Part shown: positions 45,311 through 57,515 of the stretch, piece by piece
Numbering within the stretch: position 1 is the first letter of the stretch
Layout of the letters: each line of letters starts with the position of its first letter
From: Monodelphis domestica
Taxonomy: Eukaryota > Chordata > Mammalia > Didelphimorphia > Didelphidae
Assembly (NCBI RefSeq): GCF_027887165.1
Contig: NC_077227.1
Coordinates: forward strand, 540,891,189-540,955,188
Length of the DNA stretch: 64,000 nt
Direction: 5' to 3'
The notes under the pieces: generated by a model
Told to the model about the DNA's origin: nothing
Databases searched by the model: none
Seen by the model: only the letters and a program-made list of their open reading frames with translations
Made by a program: the position numbers and the translations under genes

Positions 45311-45674
45311 AAATGAAAATAATAAATATACCTCTCCCATTCTCTCTAGCCTTATTTAAGCAGTTGCTGTGAGAACTTGATTAAAATGATGCTGCTGATG
45401 AGAAAAAACTTATGTTACCAATAATAAACCTTAAATAAAGTGTCCTCTAACATATTGTTATAGCACCAAGATTGCCCTGATTCCTTAAGGACTATAGCAC
45501 TGGATTAAAATTTTAGAATGTCTTAAAAGCTGAAAAGACTTTGTTTGGGTTTGATAATAATCTATATTTCAAACAGTTAAGGGCTAGTCAGACTCCTTTG
45601 GCAGAAGGGTTACTCATGATGATCAAATCAATGATCCATGAAATAGTGATATAACAATAATTATAATAAAAACA
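45311..45674. other. No gene seen
   Basis: Unassigned. Confidence 0.35.
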
Positions 45675-45890
45675 CCAATCCTTTCATATATAGGGCCTTA
45701 CTATCTGAAAAAAAAAACTTTTCTTACAACCACCCACAACTCAGGAGGTTCAAGAGGCACAATTTACATTTTCCCAATAAGGAAACTGACTCTTAGTGAG
45801 TTTAAGAGATTTTTATCATCAAGGTTGCATTGAATGTAGTTCCCAAGGCATCATTCCTAATCTTTTTTTCACTACATCAGACTGTCTCTC
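45675..45890 (-). repeat. MIR/THER1-like SINE
   Basis: CTTACAACCACCCACAACTC, TTTTCCCAATAAGGAAACTG, ACTCTTAGTGAGTTTAAGAG, CACTACATCAGACTG: reversed MIR. Confidence 0.65.
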
Positions 45891-46129
45891 ATTGACATTT
45901 GTGAAAGTGCTTTGTAATAATTGTTCCATTGATGACATGATAATTATGTAAAATTGTCTTCTTCCATCAGTCTATGTTTTATTATTCTTTGCAAGAACAA
46001 TTTTTGTTGATCATAGTCTTATTCTGCATATAACTGAACCTATGTACAACAAAAATCTCTAAGAATGATAATTGGAGAACGAAGATCTCATCCAATTTCC
46101 ACACTAACTACAGTTGGAATACTGAGTTT
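45891..46129. other. Unassigned
   Basis: Nothing recognised. Confidence 0.3.
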
Positions 46130-46290
46130 AGAAATGGATGGAACTTGATGCTATTATGTCCAACCTTCTTATTTTATAGATAGGAGACATGAGAAACAGA
46201 GATAAGTGACATGCTCTGGGTCACACAAATGATAGCAAAGTAGTTTAATGAGAGGGATTTCTGATATCAAGTTGCCTATTTTCCTATAAT
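46130..46290 (-). repeat. MIR-like SINE
   Basis: GTCCAACCTTCTTATTTTAT, AAGTGACATGCTCTGGGTCA, GATTTCTGATATCAAGTTG. Confidence 0.65.
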
Positions 46291-46291
46291 C

Positions 46292-46345
46292 ACCCTCCCT
46301 CCCTCCCTTCCTCTCTCGCTCTCCCCCCCCCCCTCTTTCTCTGTC
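46292..46345. repeat. (CCCT)n/C-run low complexity
   Basis: CCCTCCCTCCCTTCC then TCTCTCGCTCTCCCCCCCC and CTCTTTCTCTGTCCC. Confidence 0.9.
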
Positions 46346-46824
46346 CCTTCAGGACCATGTTTTCTTTCTTGTATCTATAGTCATGTAGAGTAAGATCTTA
46401 ATAAATACATGTGAAATAAAAATTGATATCTTTCAGCTTCCAAACAGATTTTCCTAGGCAGGGCAGCAGATACATAGGGATGTATGAATCTTGAGAGGAA
46501 GGAGGCTAATTTGGGATCTCCCAATAATAATATTATCCTTGAGTAAGAGAGATCTGCTGAGAGAATATAGTTGGCATCACAGAATGTGTCTTTTGCCTCT
46601 AATCATTATAAGCCAGAGTGGGTGGCAGCACTGCCGAAGTGTTAGTTAGCATTATCCAAAAGATAGGCTTGAAAGCATTCCTTCTAGAGTCTAGGAAGTT
46701 TTCATTTGTCCTTGGCATTAAGGCAAAGAGATTCTAGAGGTGACCAGTAGCAATATTTCTACATTGTTCAAGATATAAAAAATGAGGCCATTGCATGGTG
46801 ATTTCAATCCTTTCTGCATTGAGT
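46346..46824. other. No gene seen
   Basis: Unassigned. The 46350-46420 part (CAGGACCATGTTTTCTTTCT, AATAAATACATGTGA) may be an L2 3' end. Confidence 0.35.
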
Positions 46825-46990
46825 AATAATAAGGTTGAAGGATTTTAGAATCAAAAGACCTGTTTCGATCACAGCTCTGACACTTAATAGTTGAATGGTC
46901 ATGCATGAATAAACTAGTTAACCTTTGAGCATTAGATTTCTCATCTGGAAAATGAAGATAAAGATGCTGAATAGCCTATTGGACAGTATT
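46825..46990 (+). repeat. MIR/THER1 SINE
   Basis: TTTTAGAATCAAAAGACCTG, CACAGCTCTGACACTTAATA, CTAGTTAACCTTTGAGCATT, CATCTGGAAAATGAAGATAA. Confidence 0.75.
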
Positions 46991-47109
46991 CTAAGAGAAG
47001 CACTTTGATAATTTTAATCACTAGATGTTTGTGAGTTGTTGTTTTTATGTGATTGTTTCAAGTCTATCACATTATCAGTTTAGGGAACTTCCTGGGAGAA
47101 AGCTCCTAC
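46991..47109. other. Unassigned
   Basis: Nothing recognised. Confidence 0.3.
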
Positions 47110-47345
47110 TAATAACCATTACCATTATCATCATCATTAGCCTTTATATAGCACCTGAAAGTTTTCAAAGCACTTTATAAATTTTTCATTTGATTTTCAC
47201 AAGAAGTCAAGAAGGTAGTTTCTATTATAATACCAGTTTTAGATTTGAGGCAGTTCAAGGGTAGATAATCTGATTGGGGCCACATAGCTAGAATGTGTCC
47301 AGCACTCCTTGTAACACACTGTACTACCTCTTATCTGCAACTCTT
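47110..47345 (-). repeat. THER1 SINE
   Basis: CATTAGCCTTTATATAGCAC, CAAAGCACTTTATAAATTTT, TTGAGGCAGTTCAAGGGTAG, GGGCCACATAGCTAGAATGT: reversed THER1 from its AT-rich 3' end. Confidence 0.82.
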
Positions 47346-47354
47346 CTGTAGCTT

Positions 47355-47485
47355 ACATTCCTAGAAGAACAGAAAGGTTAAGTAATTTGTTCACATCTCC
47401 AGAATGTGCAAAAGGCAAGACTTGAACCAAGTTCTTTCTGACTTTGAGTCCAGCTTCCCATCCACCATACCATATTACCTTCTCT
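47355..47485 (-). repeat. Second MIR-like SINE piece
   Basis: GAACAGAAAGGTTAAGTAAT, AAGGCAAGACTTGAACCAAG, TGACTTTGAGTCCAGCTTCC, ATCCACCATACCATATTAC. The motif order repeats after the preceding copy. Confidence 0.7.
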
Positions 47486-47654
47486 TAGTTATTATTAAAA
47501 ATAGGAAATGATTCTTAAATTATGTTATTATAAGTTGTTTATAAGTAAATTACCACAGAAACATGAGCTTTTATTATTATTATCAAAAGAAAATGATGGC
47601 AGAGGAAAAACAAGGAATATAAGTATGTAAGAGTATCAAGCCTTAGAATTACTA
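47486..47654. other. Unassigned AT-rich spacer
   Basis: Contains a short TTATTATTAT run. Confidence 0.3.
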
Positions 47655-48200
47655 TAAACTGCAGAAGTCATCTAATCCTATAGATCCTTGACAGTATTTC
47701 TTCTAAAGCATCTTTATTCCTCTTGCTTTGGCTTGAAGGCTTTCAATAACTTGGAATTCTCTACCTACTGAGGCAGTCTAATCCATTTCTTGAGATCTCT
47801 AATTATTAGGAAATCTTTCTTTTTATGAATTTTGAATCTATTTCATTGTATTTAATCTCTTTTCTATATGGTTTCTTTGTATTCTTGAAGGTAATTATTG
47901 TGTATCTCCTCAACTTTCTTTATTCTAGGCTATATATTCCTAATCCTTTCAATTTATCCTCATATGGAATGGTCTTTGGTCATCATCCTGTCCAATCCCC
48001 ACTTAATCTAATATTGAGACTATAGCCTCTCTTATTTTGGAAAATGCTTTAATTAATGTGACATAAGATGTTGTTAAACTTTTTTTGTTTGCCATATCAC
48101 ACTGTAGAATCACATTAAACATGAAATCCACTACAATCCCCTGGTCCCTTTCAAATAAAGAATTGGGGACCCTCAGAGCATTTAGACTAGCCTCTTGCAA
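47655..48200 (-). mobile_element. L3/CR1 LINE fragment
   Basis: Antisense L3/CR1 in order: ATTAGGAAATCTTTCTTTTT, TTTCAATTTATCCTCATATG, GTTTGCCATATCACACTGTA, GAAATCCACTACAATCCCCT, GGTCCCTTTCAAATAAAG. Compare the CR1 segments 'cctcatatggcatgg' and 'gcagtccactaaaaccccc'. Confidence 0.75.
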
Positions 48201-48834
48201 GAGTGTTCTGTTAAATTAAAATTCCAGGAATGCTTTCAACCATGAATGACATTTTATTTAAAGGATGAGAAATTTAACTCATAAAAAGTCTACCTTGAAA
48301 AGGACCCTTATCTTTAAGGCCAGAATAGGGATATTAGTAACAGTGTTGGCTTCTCTTTTAAACCCTATTAGTGTTGGGTAATATATTTCTCCAATGGTAT
48401 TTAACATGCTTTAGGCTATAGCAATCTTGGAAAAGAACATTTATTTAGGACATTCTTACTTACATTGCAATATGTTACCAAATTGTTTGTGGAGATACTG
48501 CTTTGCTGTCTTTATACCTGTCAACAAAGAGAATTGAAAGGTCCAAGCTAACAAAAATATACAAATAAATAATTCTACCAAACATATAGACAACTTGTAC
48601 ACTGATATATTCCCCCCTTCACATATATTACACAAATCAGAGAGACACATTCTTCTGGACACAATTTCAGACAGCTGCACAATTCCATTATATACAATGT
48701 TTGACCTTTTTTTTTTTCACTTCAATTGTGATTGCATGTGGTGTGGAAAGAATAATTGTAATTCTAGTTTGAGTCCCATCACAAACTTGGCATTTGGCTC
48801 TTAAAAATGTTTATACATGGCAAAAAGTTGAGAA
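48201..48834. other. No gene seen
   Basis: Unassigned. The open frames of 69-74 codons at 48456-48804 overlap on opposite strands and resemble no protein. Confidence 0.4.
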
Positions 48835-48945
48835 ATCAATGCATAAGCATTTATGTATTGTGTTTGTACAGAAAGTATGCTAATACAAAGAATAAAATAA
48901 GTTCTACTTGCCAAGAATTTGCATCATGACTGAAAGATAGCTCAT
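48835..48945 (-). mobile_element. L2 LINE 3' end fragment
   Basis: AATGCATAAGCATTTATGTA, TACAAAGAATAAAATAAGTT, TACTTGCCAAGAATTTGC. Confidence 0.6.
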
Positions 48946-49420
48946 TCACTGAAGATTGCTAGACCATGTCTTGAATACTGTGTTCATCTGGATGCCCCAC
49001 CACCTAGGACATAGAAAAGCTGAAACATTTCCAGAGGAGGACAGCTAGAAATGTGAGAAATATGGAAACTCTTCCAAACAAAGAACAGTTGAAGGAACTT
49101 GGGATATTTTATTGAGGGTAAAGTTGAGGAGAAAGGCATATAACAGCTGTCTTCAAATAATTGAAGGATGTCATTGGAAACAGGATTAGATTTCTTCTGA
49201 TTATTTTCAAAAAGGAGAACTAGATTGAAAGGAAATTGAAGAGAAGTTCATATAATCAATAAAAGGAAAATTTCCCTAATACTGAGAGCTACCTTGAAGT
49301 GAAATGGGTTTTTTAGACAAAAGAGAATCCCCTTCTTACTAATGTTCTTAGAAAAATATTTGAGTCTTTTGACAACCTTGAAAGTCTATTATTTCTGGAT
49401 GACAGAAATAAAATTAAAGC
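48946..49420 (+). mobile_element. L3/CR1 LINE 3' region
   Basis: GAATACTGTGTTCATCTGGA, CATTTCCAGAGGAGGACAGC, CAGTTGAAGGAACTTGGGAT, TAACAGCTGTCTTCAAATAA, AAAATTTCCCTAATACTGAG: sense L3 ORF2 end in order. Confidence 0.85.
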
Positions 49421-49429
49421 TCCCTGAAA

Positions 49430-49575
49430 GTAGAGATTGTTTCATCATACAAATGAAGAAACTGATAATGAGAGGAGTGATATCTTAAGTTGTATCACAG
49501 CGCTAATAAATATATAGGGGGCAGAATCTGAACACAGGTGTTTCTGACTCAAAGCCTTTTGATCTCTTCCTTGAA
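49430..49575 (-). repeat. MIR-like SINE
   Basis: CAAATGAAGAAACTGATAAT, TATCACAGCGCTAATAAATA, AATCTGAACACAGGTGTTTC, TGACTCAAAGCC. Confidence 0.7.
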
Positions 49576-49849
49576 CTACCTAATTTTGCCTTAAGCTACC
49601 TCAGCTATCTTTTTCTGATCATAAATGTGGGAACTTACATTTATCCTTCTTATATATAATATTTCTAATGTCAATTATTAATTAATCAATCAATCAATCA
49701 GAAATCACTTGTTAGAAAAGACAACATATGCCAAAATTTGGGGGAGTAGCAAAACAATTAATGGGATACAATCTCTATATTATCCAATGATATGATATGA
49801 TATGACTATTTTATGCAGAAAGGTAGAACATTTAGTATAAGCAAGACAA
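49576..49849. repeat. Spacer with short (AATC)n and (GATAT)n runs
   Basis: AATCAATCAATCAATCAATC near 49682-49700 and ATGATATGATATGATATGAC near 49788-49805. Otherwise unassigned. Confidence 0.6.
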
Positions 49850-50010
49850 TAATTTAGGTGACTTCAGATTGCATTTTCAGTACTGTGTTTATTTCTGTTA
49901 AAATATTTTGGATGGAGAATTGAAAAGTAAGGAGGGCAACCAAGAGTGTAAGAGGATTCTGTGCCATGAAGACCTTAGATTGGTTGAAGATGCTGTTATT
50001 CTTGAGAAAA
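49850..50010 (+). mobile_element. L3/CR1 LINE fragment
   Basis: TTCAGTACTGTGTTTATTTC, GGAGGGCAACCAAGAGTGTA and CATGAAGACCTTAGATTGG, a degraded version of the L3 segment seen at 48960-49080. Confidence 0.6.
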
Positions 50011-50584
50011 AAGAGATAGCAACAGTTTTATTCAAATACTTTTAAAGCTTTCCAAGCATTAGAGCAATAACTCATATCATCTAGAAAGACAGTATTACTA
50101 TAAATCATTACATATTAAATATCTCTAGAATCAGAATGGTTGGTTACATGAAGGGCAGTGGGAATAAATAGCTTTAATATATCATGAGTGATGGAGAGTA
50201 TGTCAAAAGTGGCATAAAAGACATCTAACAACATAGGAACAAAAAAATAGATATAAAGGTAGATCAGTTGCAAAAATAAGAGATAAAAGCATAGAGAAAC
50301 CCTATATTGTACTGGTACTATAATAATGTTACAAGACTTAAGCAAAGTCTCCATACTGGATGAACACCTTATGAAGAATTATGAGAGCACATAGACAAGA
50401 GCTTCAGGAGAAGTACATGTAAATGAATTGGACTCTGCGCCATTATAGTGAAAAAGCATCTCAGTGAGAATGAAGTTTAGGATGTCCAATCTAAAAAACA
50501 CTACTTCCTCTGAGGAGGATAGGAGAGTATGGATCAGTAAGTGGATAATACAGGAAATGTTTATGAAGACATACTTCATAAGGA
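50011..50584. other. No gene seen
   Basis: Separates two L3 pieces of the same orientation, so it may be inserted sequence. Its family is not recognised. Confidence 0.3.
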
Positions 50585-50765
50585 TTATAGACACTACCAA
50601 ATGGCAAGAGTTGCCTTATGAGGTCATAAGTTTTGCGTCTTTGGTTTACAAAGCAGAGGCTAGATGACTTCTAAAGAATCTTAACTCAGAAATTTATCAG
50701 ATAGTCAAGACTTTGGGCCAAGTGATCTCTGAGTTTCATTTTAGTATGGAAGAATATGGTGATTA
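50585..50765 (+). mobile_element. L3/CR1 LINE 3' end fragment
   Basis: GGCAAGAGTTGCCTTATGAG, GTCATAAGTTTTGCGTCTTT, AAAGCAGAGGCTAGATGAC: L3 end ('ctgcctcatgaggtagtgagctcc', 'agcagaggctggatgacc'). It could belong to the same insertion as 49850-50010. Confidence 0.65.
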
Positions 50766-51394
50766 TCAGGTAACTTTTGGGAAGAGAATGAACCTCTTGT
50801 ATACAATTTTTTTTCTTCTTGGAGAAATGATGACCAACCTCAATATAATGATTGGACTGTAAGTTCCTTTGGGGAAAAAACAAAAAGAATGCTCAGAATT
50901 CCATGATGTGTGTTTCATTCTTACCTGAAGTGCTATTGACTTAGGGAAGAGACAATTTTACTAAGGCATTTCCAGAATCTCCACTTGGACTGCATATAAA
51001 TATTCCTCTGACTGTCTATGCTGCATTCTGAGCTGCAGTTATACCTTTTGTAATTCTGGCATGTAGTAAAGTTAGCTCATTGAGAGAACAATAGTTAGGA
51101 TTCATGTTCATGAATAACAAGTTCTTCTCATGCCCCTGCCTTCAACCACAATCCATCTCCCCAGAGAATTTTAATTCTTCAGTTTATTTTGTTTTACTTT
51201 TACTTTGCCTTTTGAGATTGTGTTTCTCTTTTCTCACCCAGGCTAGAAGTGTAGAACTCCTTTGTTTAAATAATGAACCAATTTTAGCTTCCCAAATAGC
51301 AGGGACTACAAATGTATACTACCACACTTAGCTGAAATAAATATAAAAAGCCTGAAAGTTAATGTAATTCATCAAACATTTAATAGACACTGTG
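50766..51394. other. No gene seen
   Basis: Unassigned. 51360-51392 may be an L2 tip (TTCATCAAACATTTAATAGA). Confidence 0.35.
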
Positions 51395-51580
51395 TCACAT
51401 AATAGTGTAGAAAAAAGAGCATTAAATCAACACTGAAGATTTGGTTTCAAATTATGATTTTTTCAATTGCTCTCTGTGTGACTATGATGTCACTTAACTA
51501 CTTTGAGTCTCAGTTAAAAGAGACCATTGGAATATATGTCCATAAGAGAGGTTTCAAGCTTTAAATCTATGACCCTCACA
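51395..51580 (+). repeat. MIR/THER1 SINE
   Basis: GTGTAGAAAAAAGAGCATTA, AGATTTGGTTTCAAATTATG, GATGTCACTTAACTACTTTG, AGTCTCAGTTAAAAGAGACC. Confidence 0.72.
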
Positions 51581-51748
51581 GATTGGAAATGTTTGCATTA
51601 TATTCTGTTTTCCCAGGCTATTATTAAGTGTTCACCTTCTGCTCAAGAAATTACATATAATTCTATATAAAAATGGACGTGATGATTTGAAGAAAATATA
51701 GCAATCACTAATAACTAATGGTAACTTGCATTTATATAAAGTCTACTA

Positions 51749-51790
51749 AGACAGACAGACAGACAGATAGAGGGAGACAAACAGAAAGAG

Positions 51791-51859
<69 letters not shown>
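51749..51859. repeat. (GACA)n then (GA)n microsatellite
   Basis: ACAGACAGACAGACAGAT, then AGGGAGACAAACAGAAAGAG, then more than 60 bases of uninterrupted GA. Confidence 0.97.
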
Positions 51860-51861
<2 letters not shown>

Positions 51862-52989
51862 TTTGGTGTAAAGAGAGTTTCTTTCTCCTTACCATTCCAT
51901 TCAATTGACCACATCATCAGAGAAGACTGGACCACTAAGAGACAACATATTTAGCCAAAAGTGTTATAGTCACCTGAGAAAAACACTTTCAAGAAGACTG
52001 ACCCTTAGTGATGGCAGGAAGTACTAGTTAGGGATTCTATTAGAGTACCACTCTATGGATCATAGCAGAAAACTGTACCTAATGGGAAGTTCATAAGGAA
52101 TCTAGAAGATGAGAAATGGACTTCCAATAATCAGGGTTTGTGAATTATTCTATTTTCTATTTGTGCTATATAAACATACATTTGTATCTTAAGTTTATTA
52201 CTATGCTCTACATGAAGCCAAGAGTTTTTGTTGAAAAGGGTCCCTCAGACAGTGTGTGTATGTGTGTGTGTGGGGGGGGGGAGGTATGTGAAGGACTGTG
52301 CATGTGTTTTAGTAATTATTATTTTTATGCCATCATCTTAGTAAATAGATTTGCTGAAAAGTTAATGAATTCTGGATTATTATGTGCTGGAAGTACATTA
52401 GTAGGGGCACATAAGTGGAACATACTAAAAATCTATCCCCTAAGGGTTTCCTCAAAATCCCTGTCAAAGTAGTTACTCCCTGGAAACCTAATCTGCTTGT
52501 GTGAGAAGAGGTGAGAAGACTAACCCTTAGAGGGATGCTACATTTAAAATTTTTACAAAGTAAAGGCAATGCTAATCACCTTTTGGCATAAATTAGAGAG
52601 AAGGGAAAGAAAGGTAATAAGTTAAATAAAACAATGGAGGAAGGAAAAACTAAAATTTGTCTCCTTAGAATGTACCTCAAAAACTCAAAACATGATGGTA
52701 TTGTGATGTAGGCAACACTAAAGATTTTGTTTTCTTCGAGAAAGATATTATAAATGTTTTTTTTTATAAGTTAATGTGGAGAAAGTGACAAATTAAAAAG
52801 AGCTGGTGTTTGATTTCTTTTTCATTCCTAATCCTATATCTGATCTGTGCACAGCATATCACTGAGATCCAAAGCAATGGTTTATACCTTTTGTTAGACT
52901 GCTTATCTCACCCTGGAGATTTGTACAGTAAATAAAACCAGGTATCTATTCAAACACCTGTTTGCATTTCATTGTAACTTATTTGCATT
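51860..52989. other. No gene seen; (TG)n/G-run at 52252-52280
   Basis: Unassigned unique-looking sequence. The 110-codon open frame at 52140-52472 reads through the TG/G tract and has no recognisable domain. Confidence 0.4.
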
Positions 52990-53050
52990 TTTATCAAACT
53001 CTGTGGAATTAGAGCTTGAAGGGACCCTGGAGATCTAGTGCAGCTCCCTC
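52990..53050 (-). repeat. Short MIR-related fragment
   Basis: AGAGCTTGAAGGGACCCTGG then AGATCTAGTGCAGCTCCCTC: the 'agagctggaagggacc...tccaacccc' motif. Confidence 0.5.
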
Positions 53051-53499
53051 ATTGACTCAGGACAATGTTTATGGAAAGGCAATGTTAAATAGAAAGATGG
53101 TCTTATAGTTATAGATATAAATCTAGTATAGATAAGATCTAGATGAGACAGTACAATTTATTTTAATGTGAGATATAAGCACTTAGGTTTTGTCCACTTG
53201 ATGATGCAAAACTGAACTAGAGTGTGAAGACAGTAGATTTGTGGCCTATATAGGTATATAAATATATATGAATGTACAGATGTGTACATACTTATATGTA
53301 TATATCTATGTATTTATCTCTCATGTATTTAATTTTTTATCAATCATTCTATTATCTACATATCCATTTGTCTATGTATTCCTCTATTATTATATCACAT
53401 TTATCTATTATCTAGAGCTCTGATTTCATTGTTCTAGATAAATCCTAATGAGAAAATTCACTCTGCTTATATCTTTTGATGTTTTTAGAAATATTAGAC
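53051..53499. other. No gene seen; TATA/TATG-rich
   Basis: 53240-53410 is rich in TATATG, GTACATA and TATCTA steps; decayed simple repeats. Confidence 0.45.
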
Positions 53500-53660
53500 A
53501 ATCTAATAGCTTTAGATAGTTTCTTGGGACCCTTAAAGAAAGCCTAAATATTATGATGAGAGTCACATAGATGATAAATAAAAAACATGGTTTAGAGTCA
53601 GGTCTTCCAAACCTCAGTGATAGCTATCTATTATGCCATGATCTCTCCAACTTCATCAGA
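53500..53660 (-). repeat. MIR-like SINE fragment
   Basis: GAGAGTCACATAGATGATAA, TTTAGAGTCAGGTCTTCCAA, TCTATTATGCCATGATC. Confidence 0.55.
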
Positions 53661-53779
53661 AAAAAAATTAAGATTTAGATGAAGTAAAACCCTTTATCAA
53701 TCATTTTCACAGTTGATCCTGATGACAAACCTATGACCATTTTGTTGTTTTGTTGGTGACTCTCCATAACACAGTGAAA

Positions 53780-53900
53780 CTAGTGTAGGACTTGGAAGAA
53801 GTAAACCTGGATTCATATACTAGCTTTGTTACTCTGAGCAAGTCATTTAACCTTTCTGAGGCTTGACATAAGTTGATGATGATAATCGTAATCAATATGT
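53780..53900 (+). repeat. MIR SINE fragment
   Basis: AGACTTGGAAGAAG-like 5' part (GTGTAGGACTTGGAAGAAGT), CTGGATTCATATACTAGCTT, GAGCAAGTCATTTAACCTTT, CTGAGGCTTGACAT. Confidence 0.75.
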
Positions 53901-53914
53901 TAACAACAGATATA

Positions 53915-54150
53915 TTTAAGGTACTTTAAGACTTATAAAGTGCTTTGTGCATATTATTTTCTCATTTTTCCTCACAATAACCTTGTGGGAAATAGGACAT
54001 AGTAATTATTAAAATCATTTTACAGATGGAGGAAATGAAGCAAGGAGAAATTAAGAGATTTTAACTAGTATCTAAGACTATATTTTAACACCCATTCTTC
54101 TTTCAAATTCAAATACAGTATTCTTTCAATTGTATCACACTACTACCTGC
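53915..54150 (-). repeat. THER1 SINE
   Basis: GACTTATAAAGTGCTTTGTG, CTCACAATAACCTTGTGGGA, ATCATTTTACAGATGGAGGA, ATTGTATCACACTACTACC: reversed THER1. It abuts a plus-strand MIR, giving an inverted SINE pair. Confidence 0.8.
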
Positions 54151-54534
54151 ATCACAATACTGCTGAGAGGAAAACACTATGGAAATCTTCAAACATAGGA
54201 ATGTGTTGTTGCTATGGTTATTTTTACTATTATTATTTATTAAACTTTTGTTAATGATCTTCATGTTCACTGGAGCTCATATAAATATGGATCTTAGTTA
54301 AGTCACTATAATACTATCTTTTCATGCTTCATACACAAAGAACTATTCCTTAATCTAACAAGATGATTGATTTTTAATTTTTTTTTGCAATTGACTAAAA
54401 GTACTTAGGATGTAGTATCATCCTTTCTAGACTCACTAAGATCTTTTTTTGTGGTACAGTAGTAAAAAAGATGATGGACATCATATGCACCTTGTTCTGT
54501 TGGTATCTGGTTTTGATTTCCATAATAGGTCTTT
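54151..54534. other. No gene seen
   Basis: Unassigned AT-rich sequence. Confidence 0.3.
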
Positions 54535-54910
<376 letters not shown>

Positions 54911-54967
54911 AGCAATACCACTATTAGGTTTGTTTCTCAAGGTGATCAGGGAAAAAGGGAAAAAAAA

Positions 54968-55680
54968 AAACATGTGTTGCAAAATATTTATAGCAGCTTT
55001 CTTTGTGATAGCAAAGAACTGAATATTAAAGAAATGTCCATCACTTGAAGAATGGCTAAACAATTGTAGTCTTTGATTTTGGGGAAATCTACTGTGCTGT
55101 AAGAAATGATGAGCAATTTTATTTTAGAAGAAACATGGAAAAACATAAAATAATGAAGAATGAAATGAACAGAATCAAGATAACTTCGTATACATAGCAA
55201 AATCAATATTCATTGAAGAACAACACTGAAGCACAATCAAAAAAGTTGAACATAAATCAATTTTAGGATCTGAACCTCACATAGTAGAGGCAGGGACTCT
55301 TTCAAGAATTGATTGGAAAGCTATATTGAGAAAAAACACAGTTTCGGATATAGGCCAATTTCCTGTTTCCAGATCCTATCTACTGCTGAACACTGGAGAT
55401 ATGGAGAATTCAGAGAATTTTTTTTTTTTGGGGGGGGTGGAAATAAGAACAACTTTCATGTATCTTGAGTGATTTAGCCACTGACTTACTTCAGGGTAGA
55501 CTATCCATGAAGATCTCATGAAGATCCCTCTTCTTCCCCTCAGTATAGCAATAACATATTACAGATAAGAAAGAAGGAGGAAGGGAGGAAGGATTGAAGA
55601 AAATAAGGGAGAGGGAGAGAGGGAGAGAAGGAGGGAAGGAAAGAGGAAAAGAAGGACAAAGAGAGAGAAAAAACTGAACT
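54968..55680 (+). mobile_element. L1 LINE 3' end
   Basis: AAAATATTTATAGCAGCTTT, AGAAATGTCCATCACTTGAA, GCTGTAAGAAATGATGAGCA, GAAATGAACAGAATCAAGAT: sense L1 ORF2 C-terminus. Then 3' UTR with CACTGAGAC-like debris and a purine-rich stretch (AGGAGGAAGGGAGGAAGG) at 55570-55672, which I take as part of the L1 3' UTR. Confidence 0.82.
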
Positions 55681-55962
55681 GCCAGAAATTCCAGAAATCT
55701 CCTTATAATTCTCCTTAATCTCTTAATTTAACTTAGCCTCTTCCTTATATTATTCTTTTCAATTGTAATCATTTTAAGCATAAAAATGTGTGGAGACTCT
55801 AAACTCAGCATGGAGGCACCTTAGTAAACAAAAGTTTCCAAATACTGACTTTAAATAAAAATCGAATTTATTAAATATTTTTCTTCCATTACTTTTCTAG
55901 ACAGAAGTAAAAAATAAAACACTAAGGGAAAAGATTTCTCCAAAAGATTTAAAACCAAACAC
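55681..55962. other. Unassigned
   Basis: Nothing recognised. Confidence 0.3.
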
Positions 55963-56105
55963 TGAAAGGCAGCTTAGTAGGGTGACTAGAAAGCCTACTT
56001 GTGTGGCAACAAGTCCGGGGTTCAAGTCCTGCCTTTGACATATAACAATTGCTTGGCTAAGAATAATTCACTTAAATTTTCAATGCTAGCATCTCAGGAA
56101 GATTA
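55963..56105 (+). repeat. CORE-SINE fragment
   Basis: GGCAGCTTAGTAGGGTGACT, AGAAAGCCTACTTGTGTGGC, GTTCAAGTCCTGCCTTTGAC: 5' half of a CORE-SINE, more diverged than the 22.2 kb copy. Confidence 0.65.
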
Positions 56106-57384
56106 GAAGTTTGGGAACAAGTACAAGAAAGAATTTCTTTTAGAAGTTTCTATACTGAAAACAATCACAGCTGTATTCAAACATAACTAAGAATAGGCAA
56201 CATAGATTAATAGAAAGAATATTGTACTTGAAGTTAAAAGCATCTATGAATTCCAGTTCTTCATGCTTTATTTCTCTAATCACCCTGATTTTTCCTACCT
56301 TTTCATGTGGAAACATATTATTCTTATTATAGAGTAATTAAATTTATCAACATTTGTTCTCAGTTGTATTTGCATCTTAATTCAAATATCTATTTTATAT
56401 TACAGGAATTTCAGTGAGTTTATGGGCAAAATGGCAGAGAGTAGTTCCTTATGTCAGAAGTTTGAGAAACAGAGTGATAGAGTCTCAAGCGCCTTGGGGG
56501 CCATCATGCTTCAATTCCAGTTCACCTATCAGTGATTTTGTTTGCTTTTATTCTTCCATAAACTATTATATTCAATATGAAAATTATCCAAATTGCAAAA
56601 TGCCAAATTACTTTCACTGATTAAGAAATGATTGCCTTTTCTTTATGCTCCTAAAAGATTTTGATGCCCAGGAAAATACAATTTAGAAATGGAAGGAACC
56701 TCTGTATTCTAGTCCAATCACTTCCTATAAGAATAAAGCTGACACCAAGAAAGGGGAAATGAATTCTGGGACAACTGACCTATAATATGAAGGGATAAAC
56801 ATTTTCTCTGATTCTTGCTACCTCTGGAACTTCTCCAAAATGAGAATCAAATGAAGAAGATAAATCAATTTCAACTGTGTCCAAAATCTGGAATGCTCAA
56901 AAACCTTAAGAAGTTAAAAGCTTGATGAGCTAACAACAGAGAAGTCTAATCCCTTACTCCTAGCCTGCTTACTCTCCTCCTCAATCACTGCCCATCCACT
57001 AACTGGCCTAAAAATCCACATCATCAAAAAGAGAACAAAGAACTCAAATTTTTCTGAAAGGAATAATAGACAACATTCTAATATCAATATTAAATTTATA
57101 TTCCCCAAATACCTTAGCATCTAAATTCATAATGAAAAATTAGCCAAACTATGAGAACACATGTATAATAATATAACAATTCCAGGAAACTGAAATGTTC
57201 TCCCAATTTTGGATAATTCTAAGGGAAAATATGGAATTTAATATTGTGCTGAAGTAACTAGAGTTAAAAGCCTTATGATATTTTCTAAATAGGGCTGTAT
57301 TTACTTTTTACTTCTTGATTTCTCCATCATCTCCCAAATACTTCCTCCTATATTTCCCACTCCTTTTCAGTGGGTTTTTTTGCG
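56106..57384. other. No gene seen
   Basis: About 1.3 kb, with weak SINE-like pieces at 56195-56260 and 56690-56760 (GAAATGGAAGGAACCTCTGT, CTAGTCCAATCACTTCC). No exon recognised. Confidence 0.4.
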
Positions 57385-57515
57385 TGTGTTATTTCCTCTA
57401 GTAGATTGTAATCTCCCTGAAGGGAGGTAATATCTTTCTTTTTCCTATTTGTATCCCCAGTATAGTGACTGAATATAATTAATCATTAGCAAATATTTAT
57501 TGAATAAAACCTTGC
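57385..57515 (+). mobile_element. L2 LINE 3' end
   Basis: GTAGATTGTAATCTCCCTGA, GTATCCCCAGTATAGTGACT, AGCAAATATTTATTGAATAA. Confidence 0.75.

Noticed and set aside
52140-52472. 110-codon open frame with a Cys/Gly patch
   Set aside because: The patch is a TG/G simple repeat; the remainder has no similarity that I recognise.
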